Position numbers and translations under genes: made by a program. Positions 22,744 through 32,313 of a stretch of DNA of 44,340 nucleotides are shown here, in pieces. Under the pieces are notes generated by a model. The model was not told the origin of the DNA. It saw only the letters and a program-made list of their open reading frames with translations, and ran no database searches. The DNA comes from Sphingomonas sp. (GTDB lineage Bacteria; Pseudomonadota; Alphaproteobacteria; Sphingomonadales; Sphingomonadaceae). The stretch spans positions 1 to 44,340 of the forward strand of contig NZ_QFOB01000021.1 of NCBI RefSeq assembly GCF_003248515.1. The letters are read 5' to 3'. The stretch's first letter is position 1. Each line of letters opens with the position of its first letter.

Positions 22744-24474
22744 TCAGTTCGCGCTATTCGTCCGGTCGTAAACCAGTTTCCCTCCGATGAAGGTCATGTC
22801 GATCTTCGTCGTCAGGAGCGTTGCCTCGGGAGCTGTCATCGGATCGTGATCGAGCACGATCATGTCCGCGAGTTTCCCCGCCTCAAGCGTGCCCTTGACC
22901 CCTTCTTCCCACGACAAATACGCAGGATTCGCAGTATACATGCGGATGGCGTCCGCCCTCGAGACGGCTTCCTCCGGTCCATGAACCCGTCCGCTCGGGC
23001 CTTTGCGGGTGATCGCCGCATAAAGACCTACCATCGGCCCGATCGGCAGATTGTCGCTGCTGAATGCTACGAATATGCCTGCCTTGCGAGGGGTCGCGAC
23101 CGAATTGTTGTGCGCGAGCCGCCAGGGATCCAGCGTTTCCTCGTAGCGGCCCTCGAGATTGTACAGGAAGTTCGGCTGCTGGGCGATCATGATGCCGTCG
23201 CGCGCCATCGTCCGCATCGTCTCGGCCGGCGGCATGATGGTAAAATGATCGACGAACCAGCGACGGTCCTTGCCCTTTCGTCCGGGTCCCTGGATCGTCG
23301 TCAACGCATGATCATAAGCGGCCACGGTTTGTACAATCGCCGCATCGCCGATCGCGTGAAGCGCCATCTGCCAACCATTGCGGGCGCAATCGTCCACCAT
23401 TGCCTGCAGTTCGGCGTCGGTGAAGCGCCCCTTTCCACGGAAGCCCGGCTTTCCTTTATAGTCGGCCAGCGTCCACGCGGTCGGACCGGTAAATCCGCCG
23501 TCGACCGCATTCTCGCCGATGCCGCCCAGGCGGACGCGCGTGTCCCCGTCACCGCTTCGATGGGGGAAAGCCTTGAGCCGTTCGGGTCCCGGATAGGAAA
23601 TGTAGGTGGTCACGCGGGGCAGATCGGCACCCTGCTCGTCATATAGCGCGCGGAGCCGCCGATATGTCAGCATCGGCTTGGGATCGGCGACGCCGCCCTG
23701 CCCGACCGGTTCGTCGTCGATCGTGGTACTGGCCGAATGGAAGCTTGTGATTCCCAGCGGCAGCAGGGCCTTGATGGATGTGATGAAGCCCGGTCGCAGC
23801 TGCTCCCAGCTGTCTTCCGGCACGAGGCTGTAATAGAGGTCGCTTCGCTCGCGGATCACGCCATTGGCTTCGCCATCCGCGTCGCGCTCGATCAGGCCGT
23901 TTTTCGGGTCCGGCGTCGATCGATCTATCCTGGCAAGTTTGAGTGCGGCGCTGTTGCCGACGGCCGAATGGCCGCCCGCACGGGTCAACACCACGGGATT
24001 GTCGGGCGCCGCCGCGTCGAGATCTGTCTTGGTGGGGTTGCGCTTGTCGCTCAGAAGCGCCTCATCCCATCCGGCGCCCGTGATCCATTCGCCCGGCCCA
24101 AGCTCGCGGGCCTTGGCCTTGATCCGTTCCTGAAGGATCGCGATCGAGGAGACGCCTTGCATCGAGATTTGCCGATGCGACATCGTCATCATGTGGACGT
24201 GGGCGTCGGTGAAACCCGGCATCAACGTCCGGCCCTTCAGGTCGATCGTCCGCGCGGCCGTATAGCGCCTGGCGAGATCCGCGCCGCCCGTCGCGACCAC
24301 CTTGCCGTCGCTGACGGCGATCGCGGACGCGACCGAAAACTTCGGATCGACGGTAAGAACCTTGCCGTTCACCAGCAGAAGATCGACCTTCTGTGCCGCC
24401 TCAGCAGCCGTGGCCGCCAGACCCAAAGCCGACACGAGCATCATTTTGCGCAAGCCGCGCACAGTACCGATCAT
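22744..24474 (-). CDS. exported YtcJ/NfdA-type amidohydrolase (Amidohydrolase_3), paralogue 1
   Basis: A 576-residue metal-dependent amidohydrolase with an N-terminal signal peptide (about 1-26, ending AAEA), so probably periplasmic. Metal-binding motifs include AHVHMMTM (HxH at about 92-94), MALHAIGDAAI, VDHFTI and the late Asp in FSSDNLPIGP. Characterised relatives include N-substituted formamide deformylase. Other YtcJ-like enzymes are unassigned. The ATG at 24474 has GGGAGG 6 bases upstream. It is divergent from gabT with a 195-base shared control region. A close paralogue lies at 32314-34032, and both likely act on related N-acyl or N-substituted substrates. Confidence 0.85.
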   Translation of the reverse strand: MIGTVRGLRKMMLVSALGLAATAAEAAQKVDLLLVNGKVLTVDPKFSVASAIAVSDGKVVATGGADLARRYTAARTIDLKGRTLMPGFTDAHVHMMTMSHRQISMQGVSSIAILQERIKAKARELGPGEWITGAGWDEALLSDKRNPTKTDLDAAAPDNPVVLTRAGGHSAVGNSAALKLARIDRSTPDPKNGLIERDADGEANGVIRERSDLYYSLVPEDSWEQLRPGFITSIKALLPLGITSFHSASTTIDDEPVGQGGVADPKPMLTYRRLRALYDEQGADLPRVTTYISYPGPERLKAFPHRSGDGDTRVRLGGIGENAVDGGFTGPTAWTLADYKGKPGFRGKGRFTDAELQAMVDDCARNGWQMALHAIGDAAIVQTVAAYDHALTTIQGPGRKGKDRRWFVDHFTIMPPAETMRTMARDGIMIAQQPNFLYNLEGRYEETLDPWRLAHNNSVATPRKAGIFVAFSSDNLPIGPMVGLYAAITRKGPSGRVHGPEEAVSRADAIRMYTANPAYLSWEEGVKGTLEAGKLADMIVLDHDPMTAPEATLLTTKIDMTFIGGKLVYDRTNSAN

Positions 24475-24484
24475 AAGCTGCCTC

Positions 24485-24497
24485 CCTGCAATGCAGG
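24485..24497. promoter_or_regulatory. palindrome CCTGCA-A-TGCAGG upstream of amidohydrolase 1
   Basis: A 6-bp perfect palindrome with one central base, 10 bases before the amidohydrolase start codon and touching its GGGAGG site on the minus strand. It could be an operator or a small hairpin limiting translation. It sits in the divergent amidohydrolase-gabT control region. Confidence 0.35.
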
Positions 24498-24669
24498 CAA
24501 CTTGCCACGATCGCGAAGCATGACGAGGCGACTCTCGGGCCGCTTATGGTGATGTGCGCGCACCACCGGGATGCGACCCGAAAGTCACCACTATCGACCC
24601 CATTGTCCACTCCCCGCTCGCCCGCCCTGTCCATATCGTTTCCGGCAGAAGAGCCTTTCGGGGGAAGTT

Positions 24670-25941
24670 GTGAAGACGAGTTCTGACTATCTGGGGCGCC
24701 GGCTGGCCGCTGTCCCGCGCGGGGTTGCGACCGCGGCTCCGGTTTTTGCGGATCGTGCTGAAAATTCAGAGATCTGGGATGTGGAAGGCCGCCGTTATAT
24801 CGATTTTGCCGGTGGCATCGCCGTCCTCAATGTGGGCCATCGCCATCCCCGCGTGATGGCGGCGGTGCAGGCGCAGCTGGAGCGCTTCACCCACACCGCG
24901 TTCCAGGTGATGGCGTATGACAATTATGTGGAACTGGCCGAACGGCTGAATGCGGCGGCTCCGTTCAGCGGGCCAGCCAAGACGATCCTTTTCACAACCG
25001 GCGCCGAGGCGACCGAAAATGCGGTGAAGATCGCCCGCGCTGCCACTGGCCGATCCGGAATCATCGCCTTTGCCGGCGGTTTTCACGGACGGACTGCGCT
25101 TGCCTCCGCCATGACCGGCAAGGTCGTGCCCTACAAGCGGGATTTCGGCCCGTCCGTTCCGGAAGTCTATCATGTGCCGTTTCCAGGTTCGCGAGGGGGC
25201 GTGACGATCGAGGACAGCCTGCGCGCGCTGGATTTCCTGTTCGCAGCCGATATCGCGCCGGAGCGGGTCGCCGCGATCATTATCGAGCCGGTGCAGGGCG
25301 AGGGCGGCTTTCATGTCGCCAGTCCGGAATTGCTGAAGGCACTGCGCGCGATCTGCGATCGCCATGGCATCAAGCTCATTTCCGATGAGGTGCAGGCCGG
25401 CTTCGCCCGGACCGGCAAGATGTTCGGGATCGAGCATACGGGCGTCGAGCCGGATCTGGTCGCCGTGGCCAAGTCGCTCGCCGGCGGCTTTCCCCTGTCC
25501 GGCGTGATCGGCCGGGCCGAACTGATGGACAGTGTCGAGCCTGGCGGCCTCGGTGGCACCTATGGCGGATCGCCGGTGGCGTGCGCGGCGGCGCTCGCCG
25601 TGCTCGACATCATCGAAGAGGAAAAGCTGCTGGCGCGCGCAGATGCGATCGGCAGTCGGCTGCGGGCGCGGATCGCATCCTGGCAGGGGCGGAATACGCT
25701 GCTTCCGACGACGGGGCTGCGCGGGCCTGGCGCGATGATCGCCTTCGATATCACCACCACCCACGGCGAGCCGGATGGCGCCGCAGCCAAGGCCGTCTGC
25801 GTACGGGCGCTGGAAGAAGGGCTAATCGTGCTGACGTGTGGTCCCTTCGGCAACACGATCCGCATTCTCGTACCGCTGACAGCGTCGGACGAGATCATCG
25901 AGGAGGGGCTCGACAAGCTCGAGTTGGCACTGACGGCATGA
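24670..25941 (+). CDS. gabT: 4-aminobutyrate-type aminotransferase (class III)
   Basis: A 423-residue PLP enzyme. GabT moves the amino group of 4-aminobutyrate (or a similar omega-amino acid) to 2-oxoglutarate, giving succinate semialdehyde and glutamate. Features are GGIAVLNVGHRHPRV, LFTTGAEATENAVKIAR, the FAGGFHGRT motif, SDEVQAGFARTG (Asp239 binds the PLP ring nitrogen) and Lys268 in VAVAKSLAGGFP (Schiff base). Start GTG 24670 was chosen because the family begins about 10 residues before LGRRL and a GGGGGAAG sequence precedes it. Its stop overlaps the gabD start (ATGA). Substrate preference within the omega-amino acids cannot be decided from sequence alone. Confidence 0.88.
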   Translation: MKTSSDYLGRRLAAVPRGVATAAPVFADRAENSEIWDVEGRRYIDFAGGIAVLNVGHRHPRVMAAVQAQLERFTHTAFQVMAYDNYVELAERLNAAAPFSGPAKTILFTTGAEATENAVKIARAATGRSGIIAFAGGFHGRTALASAMTGKVVPYKRDFGPSVPEVYHVPFPGSRGGVTIEDSLRALDFLFAADIAPERVAAIIIEPVQGEGGFHVASPELLKALRAICDRHGIKLISDEVQAGFARTGKMFGIEHTGVEPDLVAVAKSLAGGFPLSGVIGRAELMDSVEPGGLGGTYGGSPVACAAALAVLDIIEEEKLLARADAIGSRLRARIASWQGRNTLLPTTGLRGPGAMIAFDITTTHGEPDGAAAKAVCVRALEEGLIVLTCGPFGNTIRILVPLTASDEIIEEGLDKLELALTA

Positions 25942-27413
25942 CCGATGAAATGGGCCGGATTGGCCTGAAGCGCCCCGACCTTCTCCGTACCCAGGCGTTC
26001 GTCGCGGGGCTTTGGATCGATGGAGCCTCGACGATCGAGGTGATCAATCCCGCCACGGGCGGCGTGATCGCGGCCGTCCCCGCGCTGGGCTCGGCGGAAA
26101 CCGAGGCCGCCGTCGCCGCGGCGGCGGAGGCATTCCCGGCCTGGCGCGCGCTTACGGCGCGTGAGCGCGGGCGCAAGCTGCGTGCCTGGCGGGATCTGAT
26201 GCTGGCGAACAGCGAGGATCTTGCCCGGCTGATGGCAGCCGAACAGGGCAAGCCGCTGGCCGAGGCACGGGGCGAGGTTGGCTATGCGGCCAGCTTCCTC
26301 GAATGGTTTTCTGAGGAAGCCGTCCGGATCTATGGCGAAGTGATACCTGGGCATCTGGCCGACAAGCGGCTCATGGTTTCACGCCGACCGGTCGGCGTTG
26401 TGGCCGCGGTCACGCCATGGAATTTCCCGCTGGCGATGATCACCCGCAAGGCCGGCCCGGCGCTTGCGGCCGGCTGCACGTTCGTTCTCAAGCCTTCCGA
26501 GTTGACGCCCCTCTCGGCGCTCGCTCTGGCGGCGCTGGCCGAAGAGGCTGGAATACCGGCCGGTGTGTTCAGCGTGGTGACCGGGCCGCCCGGCCCGATT
26601 GGCGATGTCCTCGTCGAGGATTCCCGCGTCGCCAAATTCACGTTCACCGGTTCCACGCCGATCGGCAAGATGCTGGCCGCGCGCTGTATGAATACCGTCA
26701 AGCGCGTTTCGCTGGAACTGGGCGGCAACGCGCCGTTCATCGTATTCGACGATGCGGATGTGGATCAGGCGGTGGAAGGCGCGCTCGCCTCCAAATTCCG
26801 GAATGCGGGACAGACCTGCGTCTGCGCGAACCGCCTGCTGGTCCAGGCGGGGATCTACGATGCCTTTGCCGAAAGGCTGGCTGCGCGGGTGGCCGCGCTC
26901 GCCATGGGCGATGCGCTGGCCGGCGACGCCCCGATCGGTCCGCTCATCGATCAGCGCGCGCGCGACAAGGCGGAGGCGCATGTCGCCGATGCCGTGGCAC
27001 GCGGGGGCACAGTCTTGTGCGGTGGCGGCGCGGCGGACGGACCCGGTTTCTTCTTCCGGCCGACCGTGATCGTCGGCGTCCCGGATGATGCTCTGCTCTG
27101 CCGCGAGGAAACGTTCGGGCCCGTGGCGGGGCTGGTCCGCTTCGAACGCGAGGCGGATGCTGTGCGACTTGCCAACGATACGCGCGCTGGCCTTGCGTCC
27201 TATCTTTTCACGCGCGATCTCTCCCGCTCCTATCGGGTGAGCGAGGCGCTGGATTACGGGATGGTGGGTATCAATACCGGATTGATTTCCACCGAGGTCG
27301 CACCATTCGGCGGCGTGAAGGAATCCGGGCTGGGCCGTGAGGGGAGCAGCCATGGTATCGATGACTATGTCGATATGAAGCTGGTCTGCACCCATATCGA
27401 GCCCGCTCAATGA
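25938..27413 (+). CDS. gabD: succinate-semialdehyde dehydrogenase-type aldehyde dehydrogenase
   Basis: A 491-residue aldehyde dehydrogenase of the GabD class, oxidising the semialdehyde made by GabT to the dicarboxylic acid with NAD or NADP. Motifs are TPWNFPLAMITRKAGPALAAG, FTGSTPIGKML, Glu260 in SLELGGNAPFIVF and catalytic Cys294 in GQTCVCANR. The C-terminal PFGGVKESGLGREGS is characteristic. It is coupled at both ends: ATGA with gabT and ATGA with the permease gene. The gene order strongly supports an omega-amino acid catabolic operon delivering succinate to the citric acid cycle. Confidence 0.9.
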   Translation: MTDEMGRIGLKRPDLLRTQAFVAGLWIDGASTIEVINPATGGVIAAVPALGSAETEAAVAAAAEAFPAWRALTARERGRKLRAWRDLMLANSEDLARLMAAEQGKPLAEARGEVGYAASFLEWFSEEAVRIYGEVIPGHLADKRLMVSRRPVGVVAAVTPWNFPLAMITRKAGPALAAGCTFVLKPSELTPLSALALAALAEEAGIPAGVFSVVTGPPGPIGDVLVEDSRVAKFTFTGSTPIGKMLAARCMNTVKRVSLELGGNAPFIVFDDADVDQAVEGALASKFRNAGQTCVCANRLLVQAGIYDAFAERLAARVAALAMGDALAGDAPIGPLIDQRARDKAEAHVADAVARGGTVLCGGGAADGPGFFFRPTVIVGVPDDALLCREETFGPVAGLVRFEREADAVRLANDTRAGLASYLFTRDLSRSYRVSEALDYGMVGINTGLISTEVAPFGGVKESGLGREGSSHGIDDYVDMKLVCTHIEPAQ

Positions 27414-28801
27414 CTGATCCGGCCCAAGGCCATGGCGACGACGCCTCGCTCGGCCATTCGCTCAAATCCCGTCATGTCGCGATGATCGCGATTGGCGGTA
27501 TCATCGGCGCCGGCCTGTTCGTGGGCAGCAGCACCTCGATCGCCACCGTCGGCCCGGCCGTGATCGTCAGCTATTGTCTGGCGGGGCTCATCATCCTGCT
27601 CATCATGCGGATGCTGAGCGAGATGGCGACGCTTTCGCCCTCGGCCGGCTCGTTCACCGAACTGATCCGTATCGGCCTCGGTGATGGCGCGGGCTTCGTG
27701 TCCGGCTGGCTCTACTGGTACTTCTGGGTCGTGGTCGTCGCGATCGAGGCCATTGCCGGCGGCGTCATCCTCGCCGAATTTCTCCCCCTTCCCGCGTGGC
27801 AGATAGGCCTCGGCCTGTTGTTTCTCATGACGATCGCCAATCTTTTTTCGGCCCGTTCCTACGGGGAACTGGAATTCTGGCTTTCGTCGGCGAAGGTCGC
27901 CGCGATCATCGGGTTCATAGCGATCGCCGGCCTCTGGGCCTTCGGCGTCACCTCTCCGAACGGGCCGACCTTCGGCAACCTCACCGCGCATGGCGGGTTT
28001 GCCCCGCGCGGATGGGGCGTCGTGCTGGGCGGCGTGACGAGCGTGATCTTCGCGCTGTGCGGCGCGGAAATCGCCACCATCGCGGCGGCGGAATCCAATG
28101 CGCCGGCGCGAACGATCGCCCGCATGACCGGCAGCGTGGCGCTCCGGATTCTCCTGTTCTACGTTCTCTCGATCCTTTTGATCGCGTCCGTCATGCCGTG
28201 GACGGCGATCGTGCCGGGTCAGTCGCCCTTCGCTTCTGCGCTTGCCTTCATGGGCATTCCGGCGGCCGCCCTCATCATGAAGATCGTCGTTCTGATCGCT
28301 GTCGTATCGTGCCTGAATTCCGGGCTGTATGTCACATCGCGGGTGCTGTTCGTGCTGGCCCGTCGCGGCCATGCGCCGCAATGGCTGGTACAGGTCAACC
28401 GGCGCCGCGTGCCGGTGCGGGCCACCCTGATCGGCAGTCTGTTCGGATATCTCGCGCTGCTTGCCTCAGTTCTCTCGCCGCAGGTGGTGTTCAGCTTCCT
28501 CGTCAACGCCTCGGGCGCGACGATGCTGATCATCTATCTGTTGGTATGTCTGGCGCAGGTTCGGCAACGGCGTCTGGTCGAGCGTTCCGCGCCAGAGAGG
28601 CTGATCGTGCCGATGTGGCTCTTCCCCTATGCCACCTACGCCACGATCGCGGCCATCGTGATCGTGCTGATGTCGATGGCCTTCGATGCCGATCTGCGGA
28701 CCCAACTGCTGGCGAGCGCGGTGCCAACCATCGTCGCCATGGCGGCCGCGATGATCAATCGCCGCCGCGCCCGGAAGGCGGAAGGAATGGCGGTAGCATA
28801 A
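27410..28801 (+). CDS. gabP: APC-family amino acid permease (GabP-like)
   Basis: A 463-residue inner-membrane transporter with about 12 membrane segments. It starts with the AAT/APC signature HVAMIAIGGIIGAGLFVGSS. It also has SPSAGSFTELIRIGLGDGAG and SNAPARTIARMTGSVALRIL. It resembles GABA permeases of the AAT group and is the third gene in a coupled operon with gabT and gabD, so the substrate is probably 4-aminobutyrate or a close omega-amino acid. It is convergent with the small GNAT gene. The exact substrate is inferred from context. Confidence 0.87.
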   Translation: MTDPAQGHGDDASLGHSLKSRHVAMIAIGGIIGAGLFVGSSTSIATVGPAVIVSYCLAGLIILLIMRMLSEMATLSPSAGSFTELIRIGLGDGAGFVSGWLYWYFWVVVVAIEAIAGGVILAEFLPLPAWQIGLGLLFLMTIANLFSARSYGELEFWLSSAKVAAIIGFIAIAGLWAFGVTSPNGPTFGNLTAHGGFAPRGWGVVLGGVTSVIFALCGAEIATIAAAESNAPARTIARMTGSVALRILLFYVLSILLIASVMPWTAIVPGQSPFASALAFMGIPAAALIMKIVVLIAVVSCLNSGLYVTSRVLFVLARRGHAPQWLVQVNRRRVPVRATLIGSLFGYLALLASVLSPQVVFSFLVNASGATMLIIYLLVCLAQVRQRRLVERSAPERLIVPMWLFPYATYATIAAIVIVLMSMAFDADLRTQLLASAVPTIVAMAAAMINRRRARKAEGMAVA

Positions 28802-28830
28802 GGGGGCCCGATCGAGGGCGATTGCCGTCG

Positions 28831-29277
28831 TCAGAACTGGCGCCGATACTGAATGAATCCGGAGCGTTCGGCGACATTGTCGTAGAGTTTCATCGCCGTG
28901 CCGTTCGTTTCATGCGTGAGCCAATAGACGCGCGAACAATGCGCGGCTTCGGCGCGGGCATAGACATGCTCGATCAGAGCCCGTCCGACTCCCGCGCCGC
29001 GCGCATGATCGATCGTGAAGAGATCCTGCAGATACATATAGTCGCCGACCGTCCAGGTTGAACGGTGCCGGATGAAATGGACGAGTCCGACGGCCTCGTG
29101 GCCATGCCACGCCAGCGCGCCCGACATCGGCTCACCGTGCCGCAGCAGGCGATGGAATGTGGTATCGGTCAGCTCCGCCGACAGGCTGATCCCGTAAAAG
29201 GCCTGATATCCCAGCCACAGCCGCAGCCAGGCATCATGATCACTCGCGAACAGGTCGCGGATCTGCACGTTATCCAT
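28831..29277 (-). CDS. GNAT-family N-acetyltransferase
   Basis: A 148-residue single-domain acetyltransferase with the acetyl-CoA motif DHARGAGVGRALIEHVYARA and a preceding beta strand MYLQDLFTI. The C-terminal part is YWLTHETNGTAMKLYDNVAE. The start at 29277 is chosen as the family start; ATG 29295 is an alternative. It is transcribed against the gab operon and divergent from the receptor gene. The acceptor is unknown. An amine or amino acid from the catabolic block is possible but not shown. Confidence 0.82.
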   Translation of the reverse strand: MDNVQIRDLFASDHDAWLRLWLGYQAFYGISLSAELTDTTFHRLLRHGEPMSGALAWHGHEAVGLVHFIRHRSTWTVGDYMYLQDLFTIDHARGAGVGRALIEHVYARAEAAHCSRVYWLTHETNGTAMKLYDNVAERSGFIQYRRQF

Positions 29278-29644
29278 TTGTCTGTCTCTCATGCGCCGCC
29301 GGTCATGGCCGGGATCCGTTATCGTCGGACGCGGCTTAACCGATTGGTCCGATCGGATTTCTCTTTCGACAGACGCCCTCGCCTGCCTTCCCACAGCTCT
29401 AGCGAGCGCCTTCCCCCCGGGGAGGCGCTTTCGGCGATGAAGGCCGTGATCTGGCGGCACCACCCGCGATGCGGCTTGGTGCGCTGCAGTCACCAAACAT
29501 CACGTGTTTGTCATCTGGCGCAAGGTCCTTTGTTGCGGCACCAGATCTTATCGGGAGGCGATCGGGCTCGCCACCGCAGGGATGGATCAGGCGTGGAAGC
29601 CTGACCGTCGTGCGGCCAAGTCATTGAAAATGGGGGTCTTCTAC
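29278..29644 (+). promoter_or_regulatory. 367-base divergent control region of the GNAT and receptor genes, with hairpin at 29405-29429
   Basis: No gene is supported. AGCGCC-TTCCCC with GGGGAGGCGCT forms an almost perfect stem (29405-29429), followed by TTTCGG on the plus strand. This is a terminator-like form about 215 bases before the receptor start. It could attenuate a long receptor leader or end a transcript from upstream. GGGGG lies 9-13 bases before the receptor ATG. Confidence 0.4.
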
Positions 29645-32299
29645 ATGAACGTCCGCACGTCCACTTATCGTCGCCTGTTGTTGTGCGCCTTGCTTTCTTC
29701 CACGGCTCCGCTGAGCGCCCAGGTTGCAGGCGGGACGGCCAGCGATCCCGCGGCGACGAATGGTGCCAACGGTGCAGCGCAGGCCCAGGCCGGCTCCGAT
29801 CTGGGCGGCGAGATCGTCGTGACCGCGACGCGCACCGCGCAGACCGCCTCCAAGGTTCCGATCAGCATTACGGCCTACACCCAGGCCAAGCTGGATCAGC
29901 AGGGCGTGCGGCAGATCGACGATCTCTATCGTCTGACCCCCGGCGTGAATTTCGAGCGCACCAATCTGCGCAGCAACATCTCGATCCGCGGCATTTCGTC
30001 CGGGGCCGGTGCCGCGACCACCGGAATCTACATCGACGATACGCCGATCCAGGTGCGCGTGGTCGGCTATTCGGCCACCAACGCCTATCCCGCCGTCTTC
30101 GATCTGGCGCGTGTCGAGGTGCTGCGCGGTCCGCAGGGCACGCTGTTCGGCGCGGGCTCGGAGGGTGGCACGATCCGCTTCATCCAGGAACAGCCCAATC
30201 TCGATCATTTCAGCGGCTATGCCCGCACCGAAGTGGCGACCACGGAAGGTGGTGCACTGAGCTATGAAGGCGGCGTCGCGCTCGGTGGCCCGATCGTGCA
30301 GGACAAGATCGCTTTCCGCGCCAGCGTCTATTTCCGGCGCGACGGCGGGTATATCGATCGCGTCATCGGCCTGCCGACCGTGCTCAGCTCGAATGGTTCG
30401 GCCGGGCCCGAAAACTCGCTGCTGTTCAACACGACCGGAATCGGCCGCAAGGACAGCAATTCCACGGAGACCACCTCCGCCCGTCTCGCGCTGACATTCG
30501 CACCGACCGAGACGCTGACGATCACGCCGTCGGTCATGTATCAGAAGATCCATTCGCCCGATAATATCACGCAGTTCTGGCCCTCGGCATCGGACAAGGG
30601 GTCGACCGACCTGCGCACGCCGATGTGGATCCCCAGCGTCGATGCGACGCATGTCGCGATCCCGGGTGCTCCGCTCACCGAGCCGCTGACCGATCGCTTC
30701 TGGCTGCCCTCGCTCGCGATCAAATGGGAGCTTGGCGGCATCGAACTGTTCTCGAACAGCTCCTATTTCGATCGCGCCTCGCACTTCACGCCCAACTATA
30801 CGCAGCTCTACGAGCTGACCTATGCACGCCGTCAGGTCGTCCAGGCGGGCGATTTCGCAATCTCGCCGCAGGATAATTACCAGAAGAACTTCTCGCAGGA
30901 GGTTCGCCTGCAGTCTGGCGATGCCGACTCTCGCTTCCGCTGGGTCGTGGGTGGCTTCTACACTCGCAACAAGCAGCGGTCGGTGCAGGACAGCCGCGTG
31001 AATTTCGTGTCGCTTGTTCCCAGCATCGCCAACGCCACCGTTCCGGGTTACCCGGCTCCGCTGCCGGCGGTGAACAACGGTGCGCCGTTCGGCGCCGGTT
31101 ACAGCGCGTATATCAACTATTACGGCATGGCTCCCCTCAATGGAGTGACCACTTATTATGCCGATCTGCGGACCGTGGATGAGCAATATGCGGGTTTCGG
31201 CGAGGCCACCTTCAAGGTCACGCCGCGCCTGTCGCTGATCGGCGGCGTGCGTGTGTCGCGTAACAAGACCAGCATCGATGCCATTTACAACGGCCCGAAC
31301 TCGAATCTGAACGCACCGCGCGGCTATGCCTGCGTTCCGGGCACAGGCGCTCCGGGGGCACCGGCCTGCATTCCCGTCGCCGTCGGCCAGTACAAGCCGG
31401 GTGAGGGGCCGTTCGCGCCCGCCTTTGCCAATGGCGGCGCCGGCCAGGCCCAGACGGCCGTCACGCCCAAATTCGGGGTGTCCTGGCAGGCAACCGACCG
31501 GAACCTGCTGTATTTCACGGCATCCAAGGGCTTTCGACCCGGCGGCGCGCAGCCGCGCCAGCCTTCGACCTGCAATGATCAGCTCGTCGCGCTCGGTTAT
31601 GTCGATGGTTCGGGCAAGGCGGACTCGCCGACCTCCTACAATTCGGACTCGGTGTGGAGCTATGAGGCCGGTACGAAGAACCGGATCGGGCGGATCCAGC
31701 TCGATCTGAGCGGCTATTATATCAAGTGGAAGAACATTCAGTCGACCGTGTCGCTATCCACCTGCGTGCAGTCGATCATCGACAATCTGGGCTCCGCCAC
31801 CAGCAAGGGCTTCGATCTTCAGGCGCAGCTGCCCGTATTCTCCAATCTGCTGCTCTCGGCCGCGGTGGCCTATAACGATACCACCTTCAACGATGCCACG
31901 GTGCTCGGCGGGCGGACGCTCTACACCGATGGATCGGCCATCCCCGGCTCCGGCGCGCCCTGGACGATCACCTTGAGCGGCCAGTATGATTTCGAGCTGC
32001 TCGATCGCAAGGGCTACCTGCGGGCGGACTATACCCACGCCAGCAAGTTCCGCCGGACCGGGGCGAGCGATCCCGGCACCGTCTCCTATGATCTCATGGT
32101 CCCGCCGCGTCCGGCCACGAACATGGTCAATGCCCGCGTCGGCATGACGTTCGAGGGGATAGATGCCTCCCTCTTCATCAACAACATGTTCAATTCGCTG
32201 CCGTCGCTGGGACTCAGCCGCAACATCAACCAGCCCGTCTATACAAACTATACCTTCCGGCCTCGCACTGTTGGCCTGACCGTTTCCTACCGTTACTGA
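29645..32299 (+). CDS. TonB-dependent outer-membrane receptor of the catabolic block
   Basis: An 884-residue receptor. The signal peptide is about 1-25 (cleavage near APLSAQ). A linker and TonB-box-like EIVVTATRT follow, then the plug domain (about 68-185; SNISIRGISSG, VEVLRGPQGTLFGAGSEGGT). A 22-stranded barrel type ends in the aromatic SYRY. The layout is that of sphingomonad receptors of the large IroN/CirA-like class used for diverse organic substrates. The start at 29645 has GGGGG upstream; ATG 29630 is an alternative. The gene stops 14 bases before the second amidohydrolase start, so the two are co-transcribed. That pairing suggests it imports the amidohydrolase substrate. Confidence 0.88.
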   Translation: MNVRTSTYRRLLLCALLSSTAPLSAQVAGGTASDPAATNGANGAAQAQAGSDLGGEIVVTATRTAQTASKVPISITAYTQAKLDQQGVRQIDDLYRLTPGVNFERTNLRSNISIRGISSGAGAATTGIYIDDTPIQVRVVGYSATNAYPAVFDLARVEVLRGPQGTLFGAGSEGGTIRFIQEQPNLDHFSGYARTEVATTEGGALSYEGGVALGGPIVQDKIAFRASVYFRRDGGYIDRVIGLPTVLSSNGSAGPENSLLFNTTGIGRKDSNSTETTSARLALTFAPTETLTITPSVMYQKIHSPDNITQFWPSASDKGSTDLRTPMWIPSVDATHVAIPGAPLTEPLTDRFWLPSLAIKWELGGIELFSNSSYFDRASHFTPNYTQLYELTYARRQVVQAGDFAISPQDNYQKNFSQEVRLQSGDADSRFRWVVGGFYTRNKQRSVQDSRVNFVSLVPSIANATVPGYPAPLPAVNNGAPFGAGYSAYINYYGMAPLNGVTTYYADLRTVDEQYAGFGEATFKVTPRLSLIGGVRVSRNKTSIDAIYNGPNSNLNAPRGYACVPGTGAPGAPACIPVAVGQYKPGEGPFAPAFANGGAGQAQTAVTPKFGVSWQATDRNLLYFTASKGFRPGGAQPRQPSTCNDQLVALGYVDGSGKADSPTSYNSDSVWSYEAGTKNRIGRIQLDLSGYYIKWKNIQSTVSLSTCVQSIIDNLGSATSKGFDLQAQLPVFSNLLLSAAVAYNDTTFNDATVLGGRTLYTDGSAIPGSGAPWTITLSGQYDFELLDRKGYLRADYTHASKFRRTGASDPGTVSYDLMVPPRPATNMVNARVGMTFEGIDASLFINNMFNSLPSLGLSRNINQPVYTNYTFRPRTVGLTVSYRY

Positions 32300-32313
32300 T
32301 CCAGGTGATGACG

